This document shows positions 52,687-61,536 of a stretch of DNA of 64,000 bases, in pieces. The DNA lies in assembly GCA_039028795.1 (NCBI GenBank), contig JBCCHJ010000013.1, positions 41,450 through 105,449 of the forward strand. The letters are read 5' to 3'. This DNA is from Thermohalobaculum sp039028795. Its GTDB lineage: Bacteria; Pseudomonadota; Alphaproteobacteria; Rhodobacterales; Rhodobacteraceae. Every line of letters starts with the position of its first letter. Positions within the stretch are counted from its first letter, which is position 1. Both the position numbers and the translations under genes were made by a program. A model generated the notes under the pieces. The model saw only the letters and a list, made by a program, of their open reading frames with translations. It did not search any database and was not told the origin of the DNA.

Positions 52687-53667
52687 ATGACCGATGGGGG
52701 TAAAATGCGGCTGACGGTTCTGGGTGCTCACCATCCGGACGCGATGGCGATGCTGGCGACGCGCCCTGAAATAGATGTCCGGGTGGTAGAGGCAGCTCTC
52801 GCGCCACGCGCCGAAATCGAAGCTGCTGTTGCAGGTGCCCACGCCATTGCGGTTCGGACAGCTACGGTCGATGCGCCATTGCTGGAAATGTGCCCGGATT
52901 TGAAGATCATCTCACGCCATGGGGTGGGATGCGACAATGTCGATGTAAGCTGGATGTCACAGCGCGGACTGCCAGTGGCGATCTCCGTTGGCGGCAATGA
53001 CCGGTCGGTGGCAGAGCATGCCTTGGGCATGATGCTGGGACTAGCCAAAGACTTTGAACGGCAGACAGCATTTACGCGCCTTGCCGATTGGTCCGTCCGT
53101 GAAACTCATATGGCCTTCGACCTGCAGGGCAAGACATTGCTGATCCTGGGCTATGGCCGCATTGGATCCCGAACCGCGAACCTGGCCTTGGCGTTCGGCA
53201 TGGACGTTCTGGCTTACGACCCTTATGTCGACGACTATCCTGCAGGCGTGACCCGGGTTGCCGACATGGCTGATGGATTGGCGCGCGCTGACGTCGTTAC
53301 CATCCACGTGCCTAAATACCGTGAGACAACGCCCCTGATCGGGAAAGCTGAAATCGCCGCGATGCCGCCTGGCACTATCCTGATCAATTGCGCCCGCGGC
53401 GGCATCGCGGATGAAGCCGCCGTGGCAAAGGCACTGCAGGACGGCCACTTGGCGGGATATGGCTGCGATGTCTTTGCGGAAGAGCCGGCGACGCCGGATA
53501 ACCCGATCTTGTCAGCCCCAAATACGATCCTGACGCCCCATTCAGCCGCTATGACACCTCAGGGCATGCGGCGTATGGGAATGATCGGGCTGCAGAATGT
53601 GCTGGACTGTTTCGACGGCTGTCTGAAACCGGAAATGATCTTTAATCGAAAGGAACTTGGCCTGTGA
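52687..53667 (+). CDS. D-2-hydroxyacid dehydrogenase
   Basis: This is an NAD-dependent enzyme of the D-3-phosphoglycerate-dehydrogenase type (326 residues). The substrate loop is in SVGGNDRSVAEHALGMML, the NAD fold is LLILGYGRIGSRTA, and the catalytic triad is Arg (NCARGGIADE), Glu (FAEEP) and His (TPHSAAMT). There is no C-terminal ACT domain, so it is not the serine-pathway regulator form. The start is uncertain between 52669, 52687 and 52705. It overlaps the next gene's GTG. Confidence 0.9.
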   Translation: MTDGGKMRLTVLGAHHPDAMAMLATRPEIDVRVVEAALAPRAEIEAAVAGAHAIAVRTATVDAPLLEMCPDLKIISRHGVGCDNVDVSWMSQRGLPVAISVGGNDRSVAEHALGMMLGLAKDFERQTAFTRLADWSVRETHMAFDLQGKTLLILGYGRIGSRTANLALAFGMDVLAYDPYVDDYPAGVTRVADMADGLARADVVTIHVPKYRETTPLIGKAEIAAMPPGTILINCARGGIADEAAVAKALQDGHLAGYGCDVFAEEPATPDNPILSAPNTILTPHSAAMTPQGMRRMGMIGLQNVLDCFDGCLKPEMIFNRKELGL

Positions 53668-54776
53668 ACATGCCAATCCCCAATCATGTGTTGCTGAACC
53701 CCGACGGACTGGCAGAGGTGCTGACCCGGGTGTTCCAAGCCGCAGGCGGAACCGAGGACGAGGCCCGGATCATCGGTGTCAATCTGGTCGAGGCCAATCT
53801 GGCAGGCCATGACAGCCATGGCGTTGTGCGAACCCAGCGCTATTGCGATTGGGTGAAGGAAGGCAAGGTCTTCTTCGACCGCCAGATTACGCCGGTCGTC
53901 GACAGTCCCGCCTTTGCCTTGCTCGAGGCCAATCTCGGCTTTGGCCAATCCATTGGCATCGAGGCCGTAAAGATCGGGGTTGAGAAAGCGCGGGACCAGG
54001 GTGTCTCGGTCATCGGCTTGCGCAATTCAGGACATCTCGGCCGGATCGGCGAATGGGCGGAACGCGCCTGCGCAGAAGGCTTCGTCTCGATCCACTTCGT
54101 AAACGCCTATCATTCCCGGCTGGTGGCGCCCTACGGAGGGGCGGAACGCTGCATGGGCACAAATCCAGTCGCCGTTGGAATGCCGGTCGAGGGCGGGGAC
54201 TTCGTGCTGGACTTCGCCACCTCGACCGTCGCCGAGGGTAAGGTCCTGGTCGCCGCGCGCGGTGGCAAAACGGTGCCCGAGGGGTCGCTGATCGGGCCGG
54301 ATGGGGAGTATTCGACTGACCCTGGTGTTCTCTACGGCCCGTTGGCACCCGGCGAATTGCCAAACCCGCGCAATGGCCCTGGTGCCCTGACGGCCATGGG
54401 TCTTCACAAAGGTTCGGGCCTTGCCCTGGCCTGCGAAATGCTGGCGGGTGCGCTGACCGGATCGGGCACGTGTGCACCGGGCTATGACTTCCACAACGGT
54501 ATGCTGTCGATCTATGTCGATCCAGGGCGCATGGATGACGGGCATGATTGGGCAAGGGCCGCGAAGGAATACATCGACTACGTCCACGGCTTGAAGCCGC
54601 GCGATCCGGAAGCGCCTGTCCTGATCCCCGGCGACCCGGAACGCCAGCGCCGGGCCGACCGGCGCGCAAACGGTCTGCCCTTGCCTGGTGAAGCCTGGGA
54701 CAGCATTTTGGCCGCCGGCGAGCGGCTGGGCCTGAACCGAGATGATTTGGCCGCCATGGCAGTGAAAGGAGATTGA
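53664..54776 (+). CDS. Ldh-family (malate/L-lactate type) dehydrogenase
   Basis: This is a 370-residue NAD(P)-dependent dehydrogenase of the Ldh/YlbC/ComC family, unrelated in fold to normal MDH. The motifs are AGHDSHGVVR, NSGHLGRIGEWAE (catalytic His) and MGTNPVAVGMP. Members oxidise malate, lactate, sulfolactate or ureidoglycolate. It pairs with the D-2-hydroxyacid dehydrogenase before it (4-nt overlap) and the aldolase after it. The start could be GTG 53664 or ATG 53670. Confidence 0.9.
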   Translation: MNMPIPNHVLLNPDGLAEVLTRVFQAAGGTEDEARIIGVNLVEANLAGHDSHGVVRTQRYCDWVKEGKVFFDRQITPVVDSPAFALLEANLGFGQSIGIEAVKIGVEKARDQGVSVIGLRNSGHLGRIGEWAERACAEGFVSIHFVNAYHSRLVAPYGGAERCMGTNPVAVGMPVEGGDFVLDFATSTVAEGKVLVAARGGKTVPEGSLIGPDGEYSTDPGVLYGPLAPGELPNPRNGPGALTAMGLHKGSGLALACEMLAGALTGSGTCAPGYDFHNGMLSIYVDPGRMDDGHDWARAAKEYIDYVHGLKPRDPEAPVLIPGDPERQRRADRRANGLPLPGEAWDSILAAGERLGLNRDDLAAMAVKGD

Positions 54777-54777
54777 T

Positions 54778-55539
54778 ATGAACCCCAACGGCCTACGCGC
54801 CCGAATTCTGCGCCGGGATATTATGTCCGGCACCTTTGTCAAAACCCCGGCTTACGAGATTATCGAGGTTCTGGCGCAGTCCGGCATGGACTTCATCTGC
54901 ATCGATTGCGAGCATGCCGCCAATGACCGGCGCGGCATGGATGCTTCGCTGGCGATGGCAAAGGCGATTGGTCTGCCTGCCCTGGTGCGGGTGCCCGAGT
55001 TTACCCCTGGCAATGTGCTGATGGCCTTGGATTCAGGGGCAGTTGGTGTGGTGATCCCGCATGTGGATAGCGCAGCGAAAGCCGCCGCAGTCGCCAAGTC
55101 CGCACATTTTGGTCATGGCGGGCGCGGGTTCGCGGGCTCGACCCGATGGGCAGGTCAGGGATCGAAGACGATGACCGAGGTTTTGGCAATGGATGATGAA
55201 ACCATTGTCCTGGCGCAGATCGAGGAACCAGAAGGGATGGAGGAATTGGATGCCATTGCCGCCACCGATGGCATCGATGGCCTTTTCGTTGGGCCTGCCG
55301 ATATGTCGGTGGCGCTGGGCGTCAACGACCCGGCCCATCCTGATGTTCGCGCGATTATGGGCCAGGTCGGCGATGTCGCTAAATCGCATGGCAAGGGAGC
55401 GGTGACATTTGCCCCAAATACCGCCAGCGCATCGGAATTGCAGGCCCTGGGGATCAACATGTTCTTTATCGGGTCTGAGCACTCAATCATGCTGGGCGCC
55501 GCAAAGCAGGTCGCTGCGGATATCTCAGCGCTTAAATGA
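54778..55539 (+). CDS. HpcH/HpaI-family aldolase
   Basis: This is a 253-residue class II pyruvate aldolase-type barrel. The base is His in CIDCEHAAND, substrate Arg is in GFAGSTRWAG, metal Glu is in AQIEEPEGM and Asp in FVGPADMSVALG. Members cleave 2-oxo-4-hydroxy acids such as HHED or 2-keto-3-deoxy sugar acids to pyruvate and an aldehyde. It follows the Ldh-type gene by 1 nt and overlaps the next gene by 4 nt. Confidence 0.9.
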   Translation: MNPNGLRARILRRDIMSGTFVKTPAYEIIEVLAQSGMDFICIDCEHAANDRRGMDASLAMAKAIGLPALVRVPEFTPGNVLMALDSGAVGVVIPHVDSAAKAAAVAKSAHFGHGGRGFAGSTRWAGQGSKTMTEVLAMDDETIVLAQIEEPEGMEELDAIAATDGIDGLFVGPADMSVALGVNDPAHPDVRAIMGQVGDVAKSHGKGAVTFAPNTASASELQALGINMFFIGSEHSIMLGAAKQVAADISALK

Positions 55540-56135
55540 TGCAGCTCTTCTTTGCGGCCGCTTTACTGATGGCGGGTTCAGCAATGGCCCAGGTGATTTA
55601 TAAATACGAAATCCCCGATCCGAAGCGGCCAGTTTCCGGTGCGGATACCGGCCCGACTGGAGAACTCGTTCCCTTCACACCGGATCCATTGGACGCCACA
55701 TCTGTCGTCGGCTGCAGGATCGACGAAGCTTCATCGATCGTAGGAACATATGGCATGGGCGGCCCCGGTTTTCTGGGGTTCCGTCTGGATCAAGATTGGT
55801 TGGTGATCGCGATTTGGGGTGCCGGCGAGTGGACATTGGTGAATGGAAAACTGGTCACGGACATCTTCCACGACCAATACGATCGGCCGATCCCTTGGAT
55901 AAGCGAAGACAACGACGACTTATCGCCTTTGATTGTCGGTCAGATGATCTCTGATATCTCGGTCGAACCGCGCTCTCTCCGCATTCTTTTCAGCAACAGT
56001 GCGCTGTTGGAAATCGACGAGAGTCCCGACCGGAGACCGATCATGGAGGGGTCTAAGGAACCTCGTGCATTTAAGTTTGACGATGACCTGCGTCGTGCAG
56101 TTTTTCTGGCGCCAACCACGGAGATATGGGTTTGA
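55536..56135 (+). CDS. Secreted protein, unknown function
   Basis: This is a 199-residue exported protein with a short signal peptide (ends SAMAQ). The mature part is beta-rich with one clear Cys (GCRIDEA) and no family I recognise. It overlaps both neighbours (ATGA at 55536, and its 3' end runs 10 nt into the AtuA gene), so it is fully embedded in the catabolic operon. Confidence 0.72.
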   Translation: MMQLFFAAALLMAGSAMAQVIYKYEIPDPKRPVSGADTGPTGELVPFTPDPLDATSVVGCRIDEASSIVGTYGMGGPGFLGFRLDQDWLVIAIWGAGEWTLVNGKLVTDIFHDQYDRPIPWISEDNDDLSPLIVGQMISDISVEPRSLRILFSNSALLEIDESPDRRPIMEGSKEPRAFKFDDDLRRAVFLAPTTEIWV

Positions 56136-57502
56136 CCAAAACCGTTCATATAGGCTGTGGAGCCGGATTTATGGGCGACCGGTTCGATGCGTCTTTGCCG
56201 ATCCTGCGCGATATGGAAACGCGGGATGGGCCGAAATACCTGATGTTCGAGGTACTGGCCGAGAGGACCTTGGCCGTGGCTCAGAACCTTCGGCGGGATG
56301 ACCCATCGAAAGGGTATTCGCCTTATCTGGATCAATATATCCGACCGGCACTTGCGGAGGCCAAAGACGGCGGTGTCACCATCGTCTCGAACATGGGGGC
56401 CGCAAATCCGGTCGGCGCCGCGCAGCGTGTGCTGGCGATAGCAGGTGAATTGGGCGTCCAAGATGTCTCGGTCGCGACGGTTACGGGTGATGACTTATTG
56501 GCGCACATCCCTGCTGCAGAGATCGCAGCTATGCCGACCGTGGAAGGCATCGGATTCGAAGGCCGCCCGATCGTTGCTGCCAATGCCTATCTGGGCGCCC
56601 GGTCAGTTTCCGATGCGGTCGCAACTGGCGCAGATGTTGTCCTGGTCGGACGGACCACGGACTCAGCCCTGGCGCTGGGCCCTCTAATTCACGAATTCGA
56701 CTGGGCCGAAGACGACTTGGACCGGCTGGCCCAGGGCACCACTGCTGGCCACTTGCTGGAATGCGGCGGGCAGGTCACCGGTTGCTACTTCGCGGACCCG
56801 GGTTTCAAGGATGTGCCAGGGCTGTCTTCGGCGGGTTTTCCAATCGCGGAAGTTCAGGAAGACGGATCTTTCACGATCACCAAGCCCGACGGAACCGGCG
56901 GCGTCGTGAACCGGCAGACGGTGACCGAGCAACTGCTTTACGAGATGCACGACCCATCTGCCTATCTGGTCCCCGATGTCACGCTGGATTGCACCGGGAT
57001 GACGGCGACGGAGTCTGGTCCTGACCGGGTGGCCGTTGCGGGGGCCAAGGGCCACCCCCCACCCACAACCTTGAAGGCAACTATCAGCGTCGACGGTGGT
57101 TTTCTGGGCGAGGCCTTCATGACCTATTCCGGGCCCAATGCGCTGGCCCGCGCGGATCTGGCCGGAGAGATTGTCCGGGACCGCTTGGCGGCCAACGGAT
57201 TGAACGAGCCCGTGCGCATCGAAACCCTGGGCACAGGAGCCACCCATGACGGTGGCGATGCGGACAAACGTGCACGGCGATCCCTGCCGACAGATGGCGA
57301 ATACACGGTGCGTGTGGCTGTGCAATCTGTCGACAAGGCCCGAGCACAGATGATCTGCGACGAACTGATGATGCTTTACTGCTCTGGCCCCGCCGGGGGA
57401 GGCGGATATCGCGGATCAGTAACATCTCAGGTCGCGACGGCCTCTGTCCTGCTTCCTCGCGAACGGGTGCAACCCTATGTGGAGATCGAGGTGCACAGAT
57501 GA
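56126..57502 (+). CDS. AtuA-family (acyclic terpene utilisation) protein
   Basis: This 458-residue protein has the N-terminal GCGAGFMGDRFDA, SNMGAANPVGAA, VVLVGRTTDSALALGPL and CGGQVTGCYFAD stretches, the AtuA/DUF1446 pattern. The family is linked to breakdown of acyclic terpenes such as citronellol and geraniol in Pseudomonas, but its reaction is not settled. It is followed by its usual small partner. Confidence 0.85.
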   Translation: MGLTKTVHIGCGAGFMGDRFDASLPILRDMETRDGPKYLMFEVLAERTLAVAQNLRRDDPSKGYSPYLDQYIRPALAEAKDGGVTIVSNMGAANPVGAAQRVLAIAGELGVQDVSVATVTGDDLLAHIPAAEIAAMPTVEGIGFEGRPIVAANAYLGARSVSDAVATGADVVLVGRTTDSALALGPLIHEFDWAEDDLDRLAQGTTAGHLLECGGQVTGCYFADPGFKDVPGLSSAGFPIAEVQEDGSFTITKPDGTGGVVNRQTVTEQLLYEMHDPSAYLVPDVTLDCTGMTATESGPDRVAVAGAKGHPPPTTLKATISVDGGFLGEAFMTYSGPNALARADLAGEIVRDRLAANGLNEPVRIETLGTGATHDGGDADKRARRSLPTDGEYTVRVAVQSVDKARAQMICDELMMLYCSGPAGGGGYRGSVTSQVATASVLLPRERVQPYVEIEVHR

Positions 57503-57864
57503 TCTTGCATCTGCCGCTGCATGCCATTGCCCATGGCCGGGCGGGGGACAAGGGGGATACATCCAATGTGTCCGTCATCGCGTACCGGCCAGAGGCATGG
57601 CCGTACCTGTTAGATCAGGTCACCGAAGATCGTGTCCTGCAAGCCTTCCAGCATTTCGGAGCGACCGTTTGCGATCGGTATGAACTACCAAATCTGCATG
57701 CTCTGAACTTTGTCATTCAGAACGCGCTTCAGGGCGGCGTCAATGCAACCCTCGGCTTGGACAGGCATGGCAAGACATTGTCTTTTCTGCTGCTTGGTGA
57801 AATCATGGTGGACGTGCCCCGGGATGTTGTGCCTGATGGCTCGCCTTACCTGAGCCAAACCTAG
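57499..57864 (+). CDS. AtuA-associated small-domain protein
   Basis: This 121-residue protein carries the domain often fused to the C-terminus of AtuA proteins: HAIAHGRAGDKGDTSNVSVIAY, NLHALNFVIQNALQGG and LLGEIMVDVP. It is a separate gene here, with its ATG overlapping the AtuA stop by 4 nt. It probably forms a complex with AtuA. Confidence 0.83.
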   Translation: MILHLPLHAIAHGRAGDKGDTSNVSVIAYRPEAWPYLLDQVTEDRVLQAFQHFGATVCDRYELPNLHALNFVIQNALQGGVNATLGLDRHGKTLSFLLLGEIMVDVPRDVVPDGSPYLSQT

Positions 57865-57947
57865 CTCCACCCCATCCGAGGTGCGCGCTTGACCTGCCCC
57901 TCGGAACCCGATCAACTCGGTCTAGCCAAAGTAGATAAGAGCCGATT

Positions 57948-59129
57948 ATGCCTGTGATTCCCCAAATATCCGAATATGCCGATGACCTGGTCGCCATCCG
58001 CCGGGATTTCCACGAAAATCCCGAATTAGGGATGGAAGAGGTCCGAACCTCGGGCATCGTCGCTAAATTGCTTAAGGATTGGGGTATCGAGACCCACACC
58101 GGCATCGGCAATACCGGGGTCGTCGGGATTCTGCACGGGAACCAGGGTGCCGGCCGAAGCATTGGTCTGCGCGCCGATATGGACGCTTTGCCTGTGCAAG
58201 AACGCACAAATTTGCCTTTTGCGTCGAAGGTCGATGGGAAGATGCACGCTTGCGGGCATGATGCCCACACAACGATGCTGCTGGGTGCCGCGCGTTACCT
58301 GGCCGAGAACCCGGACTTCGCAGGTACGGCCGTTTTCATCTTCCAACCGGCTGAAGAAGGTCTGGGCGGGGCACGGGCGATGCTGGACGATGATCTTTTC
58401 GGCAAGTTCCCCTGCGATGAGATCTACGGCATGCATAACAATCCAAGCGGCGAGGTGAACAAGGTCGGCGTCAAACCCGGAACCGCCATGGCGGGAGCCG
58501 ATTTTTTTGACATTACGATCCACGGCCAGGGCTCGCACGGAGCTATTCCGCAGCAATCAAGGGATCCAATCGTCATCGCCTCGTCCTTGGTTCAACAATT
58601 GCAATCGGTTGTCTCCAGGAATGTGGCCGCTACAGATCAGATCGTCCTTTCGGTCACGCAAATCCATGCGGGCGCGGCCTATAATGTGATCCCTGCGGAA
58701 TGCACGATCTCTGGGACGATGCGTTATTTCGATCCGGATGTGGCCAAGATGGTACGGAACCGGATGCACACATTATGCGAGGGAATCTCGAAGGGTTTCG
58801 ATGTCGACATAACGTTCGACAATCGGGACATTTTCGATGTCCTGGTCAATGACCTGGACCTCAGCCATGTGATGTTGGACATCGCCGCAGAGGTTGTCGG
58901 CAAAGATAACGTGGCCGTGACGGAACAACGGCGGATGGGATCCGAAGATTTCGCCGATATGCTGCGGGTCGTGCCGGGCGCCTATTGCACCGTGGGCCAT
59001 TCGGGAACCCAACCACTGCACGCCAATGAGTTTTTCCTGGATGAAGACATCCTGCCGGTGGGCGCTTCGATCTATGCCAAGATCATTGAAAGGCGAACCG
59101 CTGCCCAAGGCCATAAAAACCGGCCTTGA
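57948..59129 (+). CDS. M20-family amidohydrolase (hippurate hydrolase type)
   Basis: This 393-residue metallopeptidase shows RRDFHENPELGMEE, LRADMDALPVQE, ACGHDAHTTMLLGAA, FQPAEEGLGGARAML, and GSHGAIPQQSRDPI of the dimer domain. It hydrolyses N-acyl amino acids or aromatic amides such as hippurate. It lies 83 nt after the AtuA partner, and the second M20 gene follows after 14 nt. Confidence 0.92.
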   Translation: MPVIPQISEYADDLVAIRRDFHENPELGMEEVRTSGIVAKLLKDWGIETHTGIGNTGVVGILHGNQGAGRSIGLRADMDALPVQERTNLPFASKVDGKMHACGHDAHTTMLLGAARYLAENPDFAGTAVFIFQPAEEGLGGARAMLDDDLFGKFPCDEIYGMHNNPSGEVNKVGVKPGTAMAGADFFDITIHGQGSHGAIPQQSRDPIVIASSLVQQLQSVVSRNVAATDQIVLSVTQIHAGAAYNVIPAECTISGTMRYFDPDVAKMVRNRMHTLCEGISKGFDVDITFDNRDIFDVLVNDLDLSHVMLDIAAEVVGKDNVAVTEQRRMGSEDFADMLRVVPGAYCTVGHSGTQPLHANEFFLDEDILPVGASIYAKIIERRTAAQGHKNRP

Positions 59130-59143
59130 ATCGGAGAAAATCG

Positions 59144-60277
59144 ATGGACTTCAATGCGCTGCCCTTTGACGCGGACGCGATGATCCAGGGCCTGCGCCCC
59201 TGGGTAGAATGCGAAAGCCCGACCCACGATGCCGGCGCTGTCGATCGAATGATCGATTTGGCGGCCTATGACCTGGCCGCCATGGGTGCATCAATCGAGC
59301 GCATTCCGGGACGTTATGGCCTCGGCGGATGCGTGCGGGCGACCTTTCCGCATCGGAACCCCGGGCAGCCCGGCATCCTGATTGCCGGGCATATGGACAC
59401 GGTGCACCCCGTGGGTACACTGGATGTTCTGCCGTTCCGCCGGGAGGGCGGCAAATGCTGGGGCCCCGGCATTCAGGATATGAAATCCGGGAACTATCTG
59501 AGCCTGGAGGCCATTCGGCAACTTTCTGCCGCCGGGGTCGAAACACCCCTGCCTATCACGGTCCTGTTCACGCCGGATGAGGAAATCGGCACCCCTGCCA
59601 CGCGCGAGGTGATCGAGGCGACGGCGAGGCGACATAAATATGTGCTGGTACCAGAACCCGCGCGTTCGAATGGCGGCGTGACCTGGGGCCGATATGCCAT
59701 CGCCCGTTTCGATCTGGAAACGATCGGCACCCCGATCCATGCAGGCGTGGACCCGCGGTTGGGTCGATCCGCGGTGAAGGAAATGGCCCGACGCATCCTG
59801 CAGATCGAAGATATGACCACCGATAATTGCACGTTCTCAGTTGGCTGCGTTCAGGCCGCGCAAAAGCATGTCAACTGCGTGCCATCTGGCTGCACGGCCC
59901 AGGCTTTGTCCATGGCCAAGCGGCAGGAAGATCTGGAGGCTGGGGTAGAAGCAATGTTGGCATTGAACGATACCACTGGCGAAGTGACGTTCCAGGTTAT
60001 CCGCGGCGTGACTCGTCCGGTTTGGCAGCCCTCCGACGCCGACAGGGCCCTGCACGCGCATGCGGAAGGAATTGCGAAAGAACTTGGTTTCGAGATCCCA
60101 CCGCAAATGTCCGGTGGCGGGTCCGATGGTAATTTCACCGGAGCGATGGGCACCCCGACATTGGACTCCCTCGGCGCCCGCGGTGCCGGGCTGCACACCT
60201 TGACCGAGCATATTGAAATCGAAAGCTTACCTGAACGCGGCAAGCTGATGGCCGGGTTGTTGGCAACACTAAGCTAA
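59144..60277 (+). CDS. M20-family peptidase (ArgE/CPG2 type)
   Basis: This 377-residue zinc peptidase shows IAGHMDTVHPVG, GPGIQDMKSG, LFTPDEEIGTP, and SGGGSDGNFT near the C-terminus. It belongs to the branch with acetylornithine deacetylase, dapE and carboxypeptidase G2. The ATG at 59144 with GGAGAAAA is taken; an in-frame TTG (59126) is less likely. It forms a pair with the previous M20 gene, of a different subfamily. Confidence 0.9.
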   Translation: MDFNALPFDADAMIQGLRPWVECESPTHDAGAVDRMIDLAAYDLAAMGASIERIPGRYGLGGCVRATFPHRNPGQPGILIAGHMDTVHPVGTLDVLPFRREGGKCWGPGIQDMKSGNYLSLEAIRQLSAAGVETPLPITVLFTPDEEIGTPATREVIEATARRHKYVLVPEPARSNGGVTWGRYAIARFDLETIGTPIHAGVDPRLGRSAVKEMARRILQIEDMTTDNCTFSVGCVQAAQKHVNCVPSGCTAQALSMAKRQEDLEAGVEAMLALNDTTGEVTFQVIRGVTRPVWQPSDADRALHAHAEGIAKELGFEIPPQMSGGGSDGNFTGAMGTPTLDSLGARGAGLHTLTEHIEIESLPERGKLMAGLLATLS

Positions 60278-60296
60278 GTTAGAACGCCGGGAACGG

Positions 60297-60971
60297 TTAG
60301 TCAGGCCAGGTGAAGCGGAACATCAGCTTCCAGCGCGTGTAGAGTTCCAACGTATCGACGTCGCTGGGCAAGTAATTGCTGGGCTCCCAAAGCTCGATGA
60401 ACGAATTTGCCATAAAGCGGCTGACGGCCACCTTGAAACCGGCATCCCGAAAAGCCCCGGCAATGTCAGCGACACTGTGATTTGGAACAGGAACATTCGA
60501 GAATTCTTGGATGTATGGACGCCAATCTGCCCAAAGCGGGCTGTCAGAATGACAGCAGGTGACAGCGTAATATGATCCGCCGGGTCGAAGTACCTCGGCA
60601 ATTTGATCTGCGTGATCGGCGAGATTTTCGATCAGATAGATAACCTCATGACTGAAGGCGACATCGAAATTGCATCCGGCTTCGGCCAAGCGGGTCGCCG
60701 CAAGATATTGGATCGGACGGCTGCCTTTACGTTGTTCCGCTAGGGCGACGGCTTTTCTAGCAAGATCCACACCGACGCCGGAGGCGAAGGGTTTGCTATC
60801 AAAAAGCATTCGCAAGAAGCCGCCTTGATTGCAGCCAACGTCCAGAACTCGTGCGCCGGTAAAATCATGATCTACGGCCCGGATCATCTCTCGCCAGATC
60901 GCAGAATGCTCTTCTGTCATGTGATCTTCTTCGTCCGGACGGGTCGACCAGGTATCGATCAATTGAAGCAT
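60297..60971 (-). CDS. SAM-dependent methyltransferase
   Basis: This is a 224-residue class I methyltransferase: motif I VLDVGCNQGGFLRML, motif II VGVDLARKAV, motif III FDVAFSHEVIYLI and YYAVTCCHSDS in the strand 5 region. No partner domain is present, so the acceptor cannot be named. It lies on the minus strand, 19 nt from the end of the M20 gene, and upstream of it is the 291-nt stretch leading to tRNA-Lys. Confidence 0.85.
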   Translation of the reverse strand: MLQLIDTWSTRPDEEDHMTEEHSAIWREMIRAVDHDFTGARVLDVGCNQGGFLRMLFDSKPFASGVGVDLARKAVALAEQRKGSRPIQYLAATRLAEAGCNFDVAFSHEVIYLIENLADHADQIAEVLRPGGSYYAVTCCHSDSPLWADWRPYIQEFSNVPVPNHSVADIAGAFRDAGFKVAVSRFMANSFIELWEPSNYLPSDVDTLELYTRWKLMFRFTWPD

Positions 60972-61262
60972 TTATTCCTCCGGTCCTGAGCAATGCACCG
61001 ATCGTCCGGCGCACAAAACAATTTGGATTGATCTGCATAGTAGCGCTGGCTGACGCTTGGCTGAAGCGAGCATGAAGAAAACACGACGAGTCTACAAGAT
61101 CAGGACGACCGTCCCAGACTGCGCGTGCCGCTTAACTCCGTCCGACAGGACCGGGCAGAACGATACGTACACCCAGATTTTCAATCGGATCTAGACCATT
61201 AAGAAGACTGCCAAGACCATCTTGACCGAACGGGTCTCGACCGCTACATCCCGCGTTCGCGT
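60972..61262. other. Gap before tRNA-Lys
   Basis: This stretch has no ORF with a recognisable domain and no strong hairpin or repeat. It must hold the promoters of the methyltransferase (minus strand) and of the tRNA. Confidence 0.5.
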
Positions 61263-61338
61263 GGGCCCGTAGCTCAGTTGGTAGAGCAACTGACTTTTAA
61301 TCAGTGGGTCACAGGTTCGAATCCTGTCGGGCTCACCA
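61263..61338 (+). tRNA. tRNA-Lys (UUU)
   Basis: This is a full cloverleaf with encoded CCA: acceptor GGGCCCG / CGGGCTC (one G-U), D arm GCTC..GAGC, anticodon stem CTGAC/ATCAG region with loop TTTTAAT (anticodon UUU), 5-nt variable loop, T arm ACAGG TTCGAAT CCTGT, discriminator A. It reads AAA and AAG. An integrase gene lies 198 nt downstream, facing it. Confidence 0.97.
61314..61338 (+). other. Candidate attachment site at the tRNA-Lys 3' end
   Basis: The 3' T-arm and acceptor end of tRNA-Lys, directly before a tyrosine-recombinase gene, is the usual target of such integrases. No second copy of the sequence is in this window, so the other end of the element is outside it. The exact core cannot be set. 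Confidence 0.4.
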
Positions 61339-61536
61339 ATGAAATCAAATACTTAGCTGATATTCGCTGCGGAGCCGCTTTGTTTCAGTGGCAGAATAGT
61401 GGCAAAATTTGATAGATCAGAAGCGAACATGGGTGAACAGTAGCGCTCGCGAGTTTGCCGTGTAACGAGCCGAGCATACTCTGAGAGGCGGGTTCCAGAT
61501 TACGTGTCAGCAATCGTCTGTGATGCCGGCTCGGTG

